From Cryptomeria japonica (taxonomy: Eukaryota; Streptophyta; Pinopsida; Cupressales; Cupressaceae): a stretch of DNA of 60,000 nt. A model generated the notes under the pieces. The model was not told the DNA's origin. It worked only from the letters and a program-made list of their open reading frames with translations, and did not search any database. The translations under genes and the position numbers were made by a program. The DNA lies in contig NC_081405.1 of NCBI RefSeq assembly GCF_030272615.1, positions 316,503,541 to 316,563,540 of the forward strand. The letters run 5' to 3'. Every line of letters begins with the position of its first letter. The stretch's first letter is position 1. Below, in pieces: positions 34,989 to 46,734 of the stretch.

Positions 34989-36220
34989 TGTAGCGTCCTA
35001 AAATTGTGACACTTGCAATTTCGACCGCATTTCGGTCTTCACGATGGTGACGCAACACACAACCTGAATGGAGACCCTGAAACTTGCTCATGACACATAA
35101 AACTGCATTTTTCAAGCACCCTGGCCTGAACCTCCTTACACCCTGCTGTCCCGAGAGGTGGGACCAGAGCGCCCAGCGCCCTGGTCCCCAGGACCATGGT
35201 GCCCAGCGCCCTGGTCCCTGGGTCCTATTTTGGGCCCGGTCTCCTAAGGGGTCTCGGGTCTTTTTGTTTGCAAATTGGAAATTACATTTCCTGGTCGGCC
35301 TAAGGTCGGGAAAATCAGTCTATCAGCCCTAATTGACAAGTATATAAACTACATTTTTCTCTCTCATTTGGGATGAAGAGGATATGTGTACAAAGCGTGG
35401 AAATTATACTCAAGCATTCAAGCATTCAAGCATTCCTTCAAGCAATTGATCATTTCAAGTCTCCATTCAAGGCTAAGTGTTGCATTCAAGACAAGGATTC
35501 AACCATTGAAGAGGAGATCACATACTACATGCTACAACATACAACATACAACATCTAAACCTTCACACATAAGGATACAAACATCCTTAGAACAAGGTAT
35601 TAGTACTTGTTTTACATACATTTACATTTACAACACTTGCTCATTTCTTGGTTAATTCCAAAACCAGGGTTTGACCTAAAGGCAAACCCCTAATCCCTAA
35701 CCCCCCAATCGTCTTCGCTTTTCTGTGTGTAGGTTGCAGGTACGCGGCTGAAATTGAAGATCTGGAATCCTCGTGCAGAGATGAACAGATCCCCCTTCGT
35801 TTCGCGGATTTTTCGGAGGACCGTGGTGCCAGGCGCCATCGTCCCGACAACTTTTGCTCAAATTTGCAGGACAGTGCCGTATCGACATTTTACTGCTAAT
35901 TCCAGGTCCGCAGCTTCATACTGTATTCCGAACTCAGTTTATAAGTGAATCTTTATGACTTTCTATGCATTCCTAGCTTAATTTCCTTAACAACATTCTT
36001 TACGAAAGAGGGTAGCCTTGCTGTCTTAACCCTTGAAACACATTTAGCATCCAATCTTGCATTGTGTGGGATTGGATCTTGTGGGTTTCAACCCCTCTTT
36101 TGAATGTAAAGTCTCTCCCCTAAGTGAAAACCATCGAATCCTAGCGAACCTCCCTTCTCTCTCCTCGGAGTTGGAAGAGGGGAGAGCAACTAGGGTTCGA
36201 TCGCAATTTTCCGCTTTACA
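34989..36220 (+). repeat. G2 3' LTR
   Basis: The 1232-bp partner of 28383-29644 differs at a few percent of sites by eye, often at CpG or G/A positions. It has two tandem palindromic units (35161-35187, 35191-35217) rather than three, and a further one at 35818-35844. Open frames within it duplicate those of the other LTR and are not genes. It ends CTTTACA, followed by the CTTCT duplication. Confidence 0.94.
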
Positions 36221-36420
36221 CTTCTTAATGAATATTATAGGTGCACCCCAAGGAGAAACACTAGGATGAATGAACCCCTTGGCCAACAATTCCTTGACCT
36301 GCAACTTCAACTCACTCAACTCCTAAGAAGTCATCCGATATGGTGCTCTCAAAATAGGTTCCACACTAGCAACCAAGTCAATGTGAAAGTCTATGTGTCA
36401 CTTCGAAGGCATACTAGGAA
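36221..36420 (-). pseudogene. G1 reverse transcriptase, N-terminal part
   Basis: Reading leftwards the minus strand gives VEPILRAPYRMTS, a stop, then [20 protein letters not shown] and [14 protein letters not shown], ending at the G2 junction. These are the first RT motifs of Ty3/gypsy, continued at 28382. A minus-strand frame running from 36319 to 36044 continues past the junction into LTR sequence and is therefore chimeric. Confidence 0.92.
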
Positions 36421-36559
36421 TATCCAAAGGAAACACATCCTGAAGAGTGATTTCTCAACTCTCTTCCTCATCCACATCCTCAAGAGAAACTGTAAAAAGA
36501 TGACATCCTTGACACATACACCACTTAAGTTGCAAAACGAAAATCATACTTAAGGATAT

Positions 36560-36960
36560 TGATCGCTAAACTCCAATGATCCCCACTTTTCTGCCATGGT
36601 CATCTAAATAGTCTACTGTCTTTAGATGACAATCTACATGAATGCTATGAGATGATAGCCAATCCATCCCCAACACAACTCCATAGGACACCAAAGGAAT
36701 GACTCAAAGGTCAACTGAAGTAACAAAGGGTCCTAGGTCCAACTCACAACTAGGAATGAAGGCATCAATAGACACATGCACATCGGTAGCTAAGTCTACT
36801 TGCCACCTATTCACCTACTTAGTAGATGTGAGCCTAAACCACTCCATAATGGATGACTAAATGAAAGAATATAAAGCATCAGAGTCAAAATCTACAGAGA
36901 TAGGGATACCACACAAAACACCTACAGCCTCAATCACTATACCCTGATGCTCAACCTAGT
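36560..36960 (-). pseudogene. G1 protease region
   Basis: The minus strand contains VDFDSDALYSFI with the catalytic site at 36875-36886. D-S-D-A stands where D-S/T-G-A is expected, so Gly is replaced by Asp. Further on, GVVLGMDWLSSHSIHVDCHL is the typical C-terminal half (around 36620-36690). Stops occur between the two. The enzyme processes Gag-Pol; the altered Gly suggests inactivity. Confidence 0.85.
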
Positions 36961-37009
36961 GGTCATCAACTACTGCAAATACTCTATGGGATCTACCTGC
37001 ATCCCCCAC

Positions 37010-38278
37010 TGTCGGCTCTAATACTGTTGGCCTCTAACTACCCATCTGGTGAGAACACTGAGGGCACTGAGTGACAATGTGACCAAACTGTCTGTAGGTG
37101 AAGCAAGCCCCTCTACCGGGTCCTCTACTCCCTGATGGCCCATTGGACTGCTGAAAGATTCCCTTAGTAGGAGCCTGAGATGCACTCTGAGAGGACTGCC
37201 ATGGAAAACTCTCCCTGCTCCTCTACAAGTTCCTTCTCTTCCTATACTAAGAGTTGCCACCCTACTAGCTCTGAGATTGGTTTGGTCTCGGTGGCTACAA
37301 CTGACCACCCTTAGTGGGTGCCTAAGGACCCATAAAAGGTGCAACAGTCTAGGAATGATTCCCTCTCACTCTAGACCCACTGAAAGGATCACTCCCAATC
37401 TACATTGTAGGCTAAACGCCATTTGCATGGCCAAGATTCTGCTCCACCATCCTGGCTTAAGCCATGGCTACCTCTACTGAAGCAAACTCAAACACTCTCA
37501 CTCCTTCACTGATGCGATCATTTAGACCCCTCAAGAAGTGTTGAACAAGCATCGCGTCATCGTTGCCAATACCAACATACTATTTGAGCTCATAGAACAT
37601 GTGCTCAAACTGATCTACTATCATACCAAACTAGCATATAGCATAGAACTCATCTGCACGCAACTCCCTCCATTGGAGTGAAAGAAATCGTCCCCTGAAT
37701 TTCTCCAGAGAGATCTCCCACGATATGGTGTTAATGCTCACACTGATCCTCTCCTCCTCTAACCACCACCAGATAGATGTGAAACACTCGTGATGCATGA
37801 TAGCACATCTTGCCTTGGTGTTTCTACCATATGGATACATGGTGAAACACCGATCCAAACTGATAAGCCAAGTCGTTGCCTCGAAATGGATACCTTTATT
37901 GTCAAAGAAAGGAGGGTTGGACCTCATCAAGTCCCTCATGTGACCCATGGTAGCTGGATCCTGGTCCACTAGGACTTCTCTCTCTCTCTCAAGAACCTAC
38001 TGATGTGACTCCTCAATCTAAGCATGAAGGGGTTGATCAGCCTCAGGTTTGGGGCCTAGTCTAGCTAGAACCTCCTAAAACATCTATCGCAACTCTTTGC
38101 TTTCGAGAACCTTCTCTCCTGAATCTTGTTCATCTTTATGAACAGACTGATCCTAATCCACACTCACATGCGTGGGTGGTGGTAAAGGACTATGGTGGTC
38201 AGAACCTCGACCCTATCCCCCACCTCTACCTCTATTGTGGCCACCAACATGACCACTATCCTTAGCTCTCCTAGCCAT
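37010..38278 (-). pseudogene. G1 Gag
   Basis: The probable start at 38278 gives MARRAKDSGHVGGHNRGRGG, soon hitting a stop. The open frame 37969-37631 is a gypsy Gag core: GHMRDLMRSNPPFF, FEATTWLISLDRCFTMYPYG, CFTSIWWWLEEERIS and ISWEISLEKFRGRF. A knuckle at 37064-37105 reads CFTYRQFGHIVTQC; the second Cys is Tyr. Plus-strand frames in this region are shadows. At least three stops interrupt the reading frame. Confidence 0.88.
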
Positions 38279-38416
38279 GACCTAACATTGCAAAAGAGAA
38301 AAAGGTTTGGATCTACGACAAGGATAAAAACAAGGAAATCACAACCACTAAGACCTGATCAAAAGTCTAGTTGCATGGGCTCACTACAAACCCAGAGTAC
38401 CCAGTGTTAAAACATG

Positions 38417-38430
38417 GGCTCTGATACCAA
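38417..38430 (-). other. G1 primer binding site (Met-tRNA type)
   Basis: The minus strand reads TTGGTATCAGAGCC, an exact match to the common plant initiator-Met site, one base inside the 5' LTR. This primer type is usual for chromoviruses. Confidence 0.92.
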
Positions 38431-39142
38431 ATATAATGCCCCACCAGGAACACTACATCTAAGGGTGAAATAATGATTTATTTATTTTTAAGTATAAATC
38501 ATATTAAGTGCATTAATAACTACAATAGCACTATAACAACACAAGCAAAAGACTTACACCAGAATTCCTTAAGGGTTACCAACAAAGAATTAAACTAAAA
38601 GTTAAATTCCACAATTACGATTAATCAAATATTCCATCATTTACTCAAAAACATAATAAGCCATATGCGATAACAAATTATTCCATTTGAAAGATTGAAA
38701 GGATACAATATAATTTCTCTTCAATAAAGAATTTAAACTAACCATATAGAAAGCTGATAAATAACATCCAAACTTAGGATTAAATTGATCTTCCAATACA
38801 TGGCTCTCAATACATATAAAATTTACAACTTAGCCAAATTACAAGGTTACATTAATTCATTTATACAATTGACCACATAGGTCTCCAAAGAGTAATAATC
38901 TCCACGTGAGTTAAATCATGAGTCACGAACCACAAAAGCACCTGTGAAGCCAATCCTTGCATGAAGGTACAAACAAGAACATTTGATGGGAAGTGGCACT
39001 ACGACCTGACCATGTAATTCCCAAAATGGAATCACCCCATCGTGCTAGGAGATAGCAGAGGACCCTCAAGCAAGCATAAGCATGACATGGTTGACAAAAC
39101 AATATTACTCCATGATAGTACAATACAACTCCACAATATTCC

Positions 39143-39224
39143 AGGTGACTCAACATCACAATACTCAAGTGACTCAACATCACAATACACAAGTGACTCA
39201 ACATCACAATACACAAGTGACCCT
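39143..39224. repeat. 24-bp tandem array in the G1 5' LTR
   Basis: Units at 39143, 39167, 39191 and 39215 have the same period and sequence as those at 20591-20672, so the array predates or accompanied the G1 insertion. Confidence 0.9.
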
Positions 39225-40287
39225 AAACAGAGAGTGTCATCACATAGCTTAAGATGGTTACCATGGTAGGTTTGCATAGGTCACCGACCCTAACCTAGGT
39301 TATCCTGGTAACCTTTCCCAAACCTTCGGCTCCAACTACATCTCATGCAGACCCTACCAACCCTTTGTTATGACAAGGTGGTTGGTTTTCCATTTCAGGC
39401 CTTCCCACTACACCTTGAGCCTATACGAGCACTCAACCATGCACGGGGTATAGTATCTTATATAATGTTTATAAACTACTGACCTTATAATAAAATTATT
39501 ATGTTATCACTTATTAACTGACTTTCAAGGGGTCATCCTACCATCCACTTCGAGCCCGACCCCCACGAAAACGCCACTCTCTCAAAGGGCACTAGGCAAA
39601 CATGGTCACTCCACGAGGACCCTATGGAAAAGCTGACAACCATAACACAACTATCCAAATACAAGTGGTCAAAGAAGGACATACTAACTATTGGTTAACC
39701 ATAAGGAAAAGACACCACATGGTTAAGACAATAAGGTCATCATATTACATCACTTGATCAAAAGGTACCAAATACGCCACAATAGGACGACTAAACCACA
39801 GATGAGAAATAACCACCAATAATACTCTTTGCAAGGAAAGCTAATATTCCTAAGTTCGCACCAAGACAATCTTTGAGAAAATAGAATCATAAACAGTCGC
39901 GAATACCATTGATTGAAATTTCAATAAAAACACCCTTTAATTAATGCATCATTCAAAAACATCATTCACTTCTATTTAATTTCCAAATTCAATACACCAA
40001 TATAGAATAAAATCCATATTAATTATTCAACCAAATAACAATATGAATTATATAAACATGTGATCTATTTCCAAAAATACATCCAAATTTATCAATTTGA
40101 ATTAATAATTCCAAAGCCTTGATTTCAATAAATAATTTTATTAAATCAATATAAAAATCACTTTATAACTACCATTAATATTTAACATTAAATCTAACTT
40201 TAAAATTCATTGCATTTAAAAAATAATTAATGGCACATTTAATTGTGTGGCAAAGGGTAAATGGCACACGGGGGCCAAAGCCTACCC

Positions 40288-40570
40288 GCGATAGTGCTAC
40301 TACCGGTAGCAACAGACACTACCCATCAGTAGTGCTGCTACTGCTGGTAGCAGTTTTTCTTGCTACCGCTGGTAGCAGCCACTACCGATCGATAGTACTT
40401 CTACTGACCCGTAGCAGTCCTACCATCTAGAAGCAGTGCTACTGCATAGCAGGACACTACCAACCTATAGCACTCCTACCATGTAGCAGCCCTACCAACC
40501 AGAAGTGTTGCTACCATGTAGCAGCCCTACCGACTGGTAGTGCTGCTACTGCATAGCAGGACACTACCAT
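40288..40570. repeat. GGTAGC/GCTACC-rich cluster in the G1 5' LTR
   Basis: Repeated CTACCGGTAGC, GCTGGTAGCAG, CCATGTAGCAGCCCTACC and similar words in both orientations; several are perfect short palindromes. It is about 50 bp longer than the corresponding cluster at 21735-21965. Confidence 0.8.
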
Positions 40571-42425
40571 CCCACATGGTGGGGCTAGCCTGCCACGTGG
40601 GTAGGGGGGTGAAACTATAATAAAACAATTTATTATAAATCTAAAAAAAACAATATAATATAAACCAATACATCCCCTCTTCATTTCACAAGAGCACATA
40701 CACAGTGCCCAAATCCAAAAATATGAAAGGATTATTTACCAGTAAGGTAAATGGTGAATTAATAACACACAAGAGCCCCAATTATAAGGAGATTGGGCAA
40801 TATAAGAAGAATTTAATAGATAGGAGAATGACTATAATAAATTTCTTCACTTCCATTACATAGGAAGAATTCCTTGCGTCTTGCAAGGGCAAATAACCAA
40901 TTTTTGCCAACATAAGCCCCAAATATTGGGCAAATAGAAAGATGAACCTTTTCTTTTCCAATAGAAGAGATAATTCAAGAACTTGATTTTGAAGAACAAA
41001 TAATAAACAACAAATAGAAAGACGAACCTTTTCTTTCCCATATGCAAACATTTGATATGAATTCATCAAAATCATCAATCACAGACACTCTTTCTTTCAT
41101 TCCAGTCATTCAACAAGAATTTACAAAGAGATTTATATGTTTCCAACACAGAGGAAGCTACTAAAACATTCAAAATTAAATTGCAAAATAAGAAGAGATT
41201 ATCCAACCTTCAAGCAAACCAGGAAGCAAACTGAATGGAAGAATCCCAATCTTGCAAACCAAAACCAATTCCAGCTCCTCTTGCAAAATGGTTTTCCAAT
41301 TTTCTCCTTCAAAATTTTGCCTCCCTCTTCCCGTGTCCTATGAACTTCCAGGAATATATGGGAAAAATATATTTCAACCTAAACTTTCTAGGTTAAATTT
41401 TTTTCCAACCAATCAGATTAAATTATTTAAAAAGTAAAAACAATCAGATTTACCTTTTTCCATAAATAATTCTTTTCCAATTAAATAAAACACCAAAGTC
41501 AAATGGAAAGGTAAAAGGAAAAGGTTTTATTTTTATTTCATTTCCTATTTTCATAATACTTTCTTTCAACATAAGTATTTAGCATTAAAATGGCAAGGAA
41601 ATCACTTATTTCTTTTCACAATATATTTTAATACAACTTTACACAATAAAATAAGCCAATTTAACCATTTAATATAGCAAATCATTAATCTAATTAAATC
41701 AATAATCTTAAGAGCATAATAATTAAATAATTACACCAATTCAAATATAGCATCATCCACTTAATTAAATAACCATTTAAATAAACAAAAACATGCAAAA
41801 CAAGGAATACTCAAATGATGACTCACAAGATGAAACACTAAAGCACTCATACTCCCATTCCATTCAACTGAGGAAAACTGACCAACTGACAACATCCACA
41901 TCAGTGTAACTGTAAGTCAAGCTAGGGTCCAACAACTATCTCCTCCACTCCCATCAGACATATAAGGCATGCTCAAACCTGTGAAACTAGGTGGAGTTGA
42001 TACCCCGTACCTACCTGATACTTATACCTGCAATGTCCAGCACCAAAGAACCACATGTGCATATAGACAAATATATATAAACAAACATGACACGCACACT
42101 GATGAAGGAGAATCATGAGGTTCCTTGTCTCATCGGAGTGAGTGAAGGAAAATCATCCCCTCTCATCCCATACACTTGCAAACACGCAACATATAAATAA
42201 TGCATCATACATATGAGGTAAAAGTGTTAGTCCATGAGAATGATCCATAAAATAACATTAATCATAAGCACTAAGATACTACATGAACTCATACACCATA
42301 AAACCAGATAGAGCATGAAATAACATCGCATAAAGTCTGAATCATTATACAATAATGTTCCATTGAACAGTCAACTAAAGTCAAACATAGATACAAAAAG
42401 AGTCTGATCGAGGATGGGTACTACA

Positions 42426-42430
42426 CATAG
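42426..42430. repeat. G1 target site duplication (right), CATAG
   Basis: Exact match to 19864-19868. Confidence 0.9.
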
Positions 42431-43254
42431 TACAGTACCATAAGATGAAGACATAAATAATTTCATTGTCCAAATTCTTCAAGGAGTTGCCATTGACAGG
42501 ATAAAATAAAGTTCATAATACAATCTCAATGGCTATAAAAGATCAAAATAAATTCATTTATTGTAGTCGAGTCAAGATGGTGGTGGTACAGTAAAAATTA
42601 TGGTTTTCTTACATTCAAAATAGCTTTGTCATAGAGATATCAATCTATTCAATGACAATAATTTACAAATATATAGTTACATCATGGGGTATAATCATAT
42701 TTGCAGCCATTGAGCTCTCTAAGCTAAGCATCAAAAAAATAATAAATCTTACACCCAAAGAGGTTTGTCATAGAATCAGAGCAAAGTCAAATGATAGGTC
42801 ATTGTCAAAAAATACAAGCTAGCATTTGAAAAGATTTTAACAGTGAGGATCATGTTAATATTTTACAAGTTTTTTGAGAAAAGGTATAGTAATTACAGAG
42901 ACAAGGTGATAGTGAATGGAAGCCTATACTACTGTCATCCATTAGAAAAGCTCCTAAAGGTAAGTAATGGACCATTCTAGTTATAATAAAACTCATAAAC
43001 CTGCACCAATATTCACAATAGCAAAAGAGCTTTTCAATGTCGGCAACACAATGGATATGTATTTATAATTTGTTGTCCTATAATAGTGATATGGATCAAA
43101 ACACATGGTTTTCAACAATGTATGATAGAAAGAGATCCATAGAAATGGCATACGGTAAGCAATATTATAAGAACAATACTAAAATAAAAGAAGGAATGAA
43201 TTTTTTTAAGATTATAAGGAATGTCATATGCTCCTACTATTGGCATTTTTAGTA
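42431..43254. other. Unassigned sequence, right flank of G1
   Basis: Continuous with 16376-19863 before the G1 insertion. The 71-residue frame 43037-43252 on the plus strand has no recognisable motif. No termini or coding domains seen. Confidence 0.5.
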
Positions 43255-44676
43255 TGTTGGCATTTTGCATATAGATTGCATTAATGATATATTGTCATTG
43301 ATGTCAATTGAACTTGTAATGGTATTCATGTTATTGTTGATATTGTTGTATTTGATATTGGCTAGTAACCGATAGGAAGAGCTTTGAGGAAGATATTGTA
43401 AACCGATATGTTAAGTTTGTGAGATGAACCGGTACACCAATGTAAAGGGTTAAACCTTTCTATGCAATGTAACCGGTAAACATTATTAGCTGTTAAACCC
43501 TAACCGATCAAGTTTCTTGGTTTATTATCTGATGAGCTATAATGATGGAGACACGTGTGATCATTGTATGAGCATAAGTTCATATTGTTTTGGCACATTT
43601 GTTTGTTGTCTAGGAAAGGATCAAAGTGGATTGCATCTAATGCATAGCGTGTGGTGAGTTACAAAGTCCGATGAAGTGGTGATCATGAAGTGGTTGGAAT
43701 TTTCTTCAAGAATGTGAAGAGATTGTTATGATTTCTAATGGTCAAGATTATACCCACTTGTTTGTAATCTCGATGATGGGAATTAGGTTTTGGTTGTGTT
43801 ACCAACCTAATTGATTTGTATTTAAGGTCGATGAAGTTGTTTGTAAGAGTTGTTGGCAAGATTGGAAGAAACCTGTTGAGTGTGTAGTTGCCTAACCGGT
43901 AAATGGATATGAACTTTGAGAAAAGGCAGATTGAAGCTTAAAAAGATCTGATCAAGAATATGTAGTGCTATTCAGATAGATCAAAAAAACATGTTGTTTT
44001 CTAACAATTATAGTAGAAGTGAAATCCCTTAACCGGGTAAGCTCTAACAAGCTTGGTTACTTATTAAATCCTCTAACGAGGTGGTCCATTAGCTTGGATT
44101 CTTAAATCCTCCAATGAGGTTACTCCTAATAGGGTATTGTGCTTTTCATCAAGGCATATTTGTAAATCCCTTAACTAGGTGATTCCTAACCAGAATTAGT
44201 TCTTAATAGGACTTATTACAAAGCTTTAATAGGCTTGGCTCCTAATAGGGTGAACTTAAGAAGAGTTCAAATAGCTATCCTTGTGAGTCTCATCGCACCG
44301 TGGGTTTTACCTATTTGGGTTTTCCACGTATAAACATTTGTATCAAGTGGTGAATGTTTTTGTGGTTATGATCTTATTTGTTGATTTGATTAACTTCTGA
44401 TAAGACATGATAACTGGAAGCATTGAGAGATGAATATGTTGAGATATAATTAAGCATTGTTGATGTTTACAAGATTGAAGTTGATTACTGTTAAGTTGTC
44501 ATAACAGTCAAACCGGTTGATGTCAAGTATTCTTATGAATATTGATCTTGATTATGATATGTGTACTTTGTTTGATTGAATTTGAGTTTGGGAACTTTGT
44601 ATCAGTTTTTTAGTATACTGATTCACCACCCCTCTTAGTATTCTACCGAATACTTATTCTTTCATCATACCATCAC
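43255..44676 (+). repeat. Copia-type LTR without a partner (possible solo LTR)
   Basis: It starts TGTTGGCATTTTGC, carries the copia LTR core (CACCGTGGGTTTTACC, GGTTTTCCACGTATAAA) at 44295-44335, and shows the usual end text CTGATTCACCACCCCTCTTA near 44620. No PBS, PPT or internal region is attached. The right end is uncertain: CCATCA at about 44671-44676 is one candidate and no matching duplication to the left pentamer TAGTA was found. Four imperfect repeats of AAATCC-TAAC-AGGT lie at 44020-44190. Confidence 0.7.
44020..44190. repeat. Imperfect repeats in the partnerless LTR
   Basis: AAATCCCTTAACCGGGT, AAATCCTCTAACGAGGT, AAATCCTCCAATGAGGT and AAATCCCTTAACTAGGT recur at intervals of roughly 40-60 bp, each with a small C-C/G-G dyad. 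Confidence 0.7.
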
Positions 44677-46734
44677 CTACATCATGAGTAGAATATCTGT
44701 AAGAAAATAGTCCCTAGCAACGAGAAAAGATAAATTAGAAAATTCCTTAAAGAACACATGATCTAATGGTAAATGATACTTTTCAAAGACAAATATGGAA
44801 GCTCAAAAGATGGACAAAGAATTCATGAATATAGTGCCAAATTTATTTTCACGACTTCAAAGAAACTCTATCACGTCTGGAAAATGATCAGCTCTTAAGG
44901 TTTTTGATAGTGATAGTAGCACAAAGAGTACTAATGATGATACAAAACATATCTATATTTAGGATTTTCATTAAAAAATATCCTAAATATAGATATGCAC
45001 ATGAATAACAACACTTTGTTGTAGCCCTCAAAATGTAGTCCAAAGCATGTATTTATAGTCATTTTGCAACCTACTGCTAACCAGACATGAGGACATGAAG
45101 TAAAATATCACATACCATGCAAACAATTGCAGAGAAGTCTGAGCTTAATGTAAAGGAAGCACCATTTCAAATCCCCAGTTCGACCCAATGAGTGCATAGT
45201 GGCCGCCAAAAATGAAGCAAAAAAAAAAAAAGGTGCTATAATTAGGGTTTGTTACTAATGCATTCCTAGTTCAAAGTTTCAAATGGGCCTTTTTTTTTAA
45301 GAAAAACAAATTCATGTATTGTAAAGACCTAAATAAAGGGACAAAGGATTTAAAACATTTTAAAAAGCCTTATTTCTTTTTGCCTCATATGAAGGAAATT
45401 ATATTTTTATATGATTTTATTAAAAGATTTTTTTTTGTTTTAAAGTTTAATAAAAATATATTAAAATATAAAACAAGAAATATCAAAAGAAAATTAATAT
45501 CTAATTAAAACAAATTGTTTTAATTAAATGTTAAATTAAAATTATTCTAAGGATTAAAAGAAAAAGTATATATTTCCATGCAACGTATGTAGGAAGGGGT
45601 TTGCTTTTACTTTAGCAACTATTTTTGGCATTAGAGGACATGCAACGTTTTCAAGGATAGAGATGTTTTTCAACAGAGCTATATTTAGCAGCATGCATGC
45701 AAAATTACAAAAGGAGGGACTTTTTCAGTTATCAGCTATTTTTGGCATCTTGGACTTATATGTTTTAGTAGAAAGGGATTGTTTCTTTTTAGAGATATTT
45801 TTGGCACACATATATGCAGTTTTTTGGACAGTGAGTTTTCTTTTTAAATGGAGCTTTTTTGGGCAAGATTGGCAGTTCTATATTTGGCAATGGGAGTTCT
45901 TTTTCATGTAGTTGCAGTTGAAGACCTTTTTGAGCATCAGTGGTTATTTTTGACATATTTTGGCATGAGTTTTTTAATCCTTTTTGGGCAAATTCACCCA
46001 AGGCTTTTTCTCATGCAGGTTTTTCTATTAGGGTTTTTGAAGGAGATGAGCTTCATGGATTCTATATATTCTTTCTCCTCCTTTTTCCCCCTAGTTCTTT
46101 CTTTTTGCATACACATTTTTGCAGAAAAGAATTGTATCTCAACACTATAGTTTATTTTTAGTTCTATATAGTAGGATTCCTTTGATATTACAGAGTTTCA
46201 TGACTTTGCCTTTGTAATTGTGCATGTTCATTTTGCAGATTTGACAGGAATTTTCTATGTTTTTTATTTCAAAAACCTTTGAATTTCAATTTCTTTCATG
46301 TGCATGTATCCTTTCTTTTTATATAATCAGAGGTTTTAGGTTGTGTAAAAGGGATAATTGTTAATTTGGTTGTGAAACTAGTTTTCCTTCCAAGTTTATG
46401 ATTTCCTTAACCTTCCTGGGAAATGTTTATGTGGTTGAAGAGTACAATTACTTTGTGTGGGCCAAGCTATGTCATATTCTTGTGAGTTTTTAGGCTATTA
46501 CCATTATAATTTTAGTGTATCACCTCCTAGTTTAGTTGCAGATTTCAATATTTTCATATTATTTCTCACTCTTTTCCACATCATTAATTTAGTTTTTAGG
46601 AGGGATTCAAGGGAAGCCATCCCATAACCTAGAGATTCACCTTCACTTTGAGGAACCCACAGGCTCGAAGGTGTTTCCATGTTTAACAAGATTTCTTGGT
46701 TTTATGCTTAGCATCATGGGTGCAATCCTCCGTG
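44677..46734. other. Unassigned AT-rich, partly T-rich sequence
   Basis: No domain recognised. From about 45600 to 46000 the plus strand is T-rich and repeats TATTTTTGGCA-like words (near 45627, 45733, 45793, 45950). A run of 12 A lies near 45219. The frames at 45663-45911 and 45848-46150 reflect this composition. The right boundary is where copia C similarity stops. Confidence 0.5.

Larger units (their letters stand above)
28383..36220 (+). mobile_element. G2: non-autonomous Tat-like gag-protease LTR retrotransposon
   Basis: It is 7838 bp with LTRs TGTAGCG to CTTTACA (1262 and 1232 bp), an exact 5-bp duplication, a leader of about 1.17 kb, one long ORF and a 3' region of about 0.74 kb ending in a purine tract. 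There is no RT, RNase H or integrase anywhere between the LTRs, so it would need enzymes from a relative. The Gag signature C-x2-H-x4-H-x4-C followed by a protease-like domain points to the Tat/Ogre branch of Ty3/gypsy. It is the least decayed element here. Confidence 0.93.
19869..42425 (-). mobile_element. G1: Ty3/gypsy chromovirus with giant LTRs, nested
   Basis: It spans 22.6 kb, of which about 12.7 kb is its own sequence. The two LTRs are about 3.96 kb (net) and 3.99 kb, and the internal region is about 4.76 kb. Order on the minus strand: 5' LTR 38432-42425, Met-tRNA PBS 38417-38430, Gag with CCHC, protease, RT, RNase H, integrase, chromodomain-like tail, PPT, 3' LTR. RT-RH before IN is the Ty3/gypsy order and the tail places it with chromoviruses. 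It carries two dated insertions: G2 at 28383 and a deleted copia at 23463. The LTR pair differs by roughly a tenth by eye. Catalytic residues are lost in RT and protease. Confidence 0.95.
38432..42425 (-). repeat. G1 5' LTR, 3994 bp
   Basis: Uninterrupted partner of 19869-25825, starting TATAATGCCCCACC (the first G is A) and ending GGTACTACA. It holds the 24-bp array at 39143-39224 and the GGTAGC cluster at 40288-40570. About 4 kb is long for an LTR of a chromovirus with a 4.8-kb internal region. No long open frame of interest was found on either strand. Confidence 0.93.

Noticed and set aside
36044-36319. 91-codon minus-strand frame
   Set aside because: It is a chimera of G1 RT (36319-36226) and antisense G2 LTR across the insertion junction.
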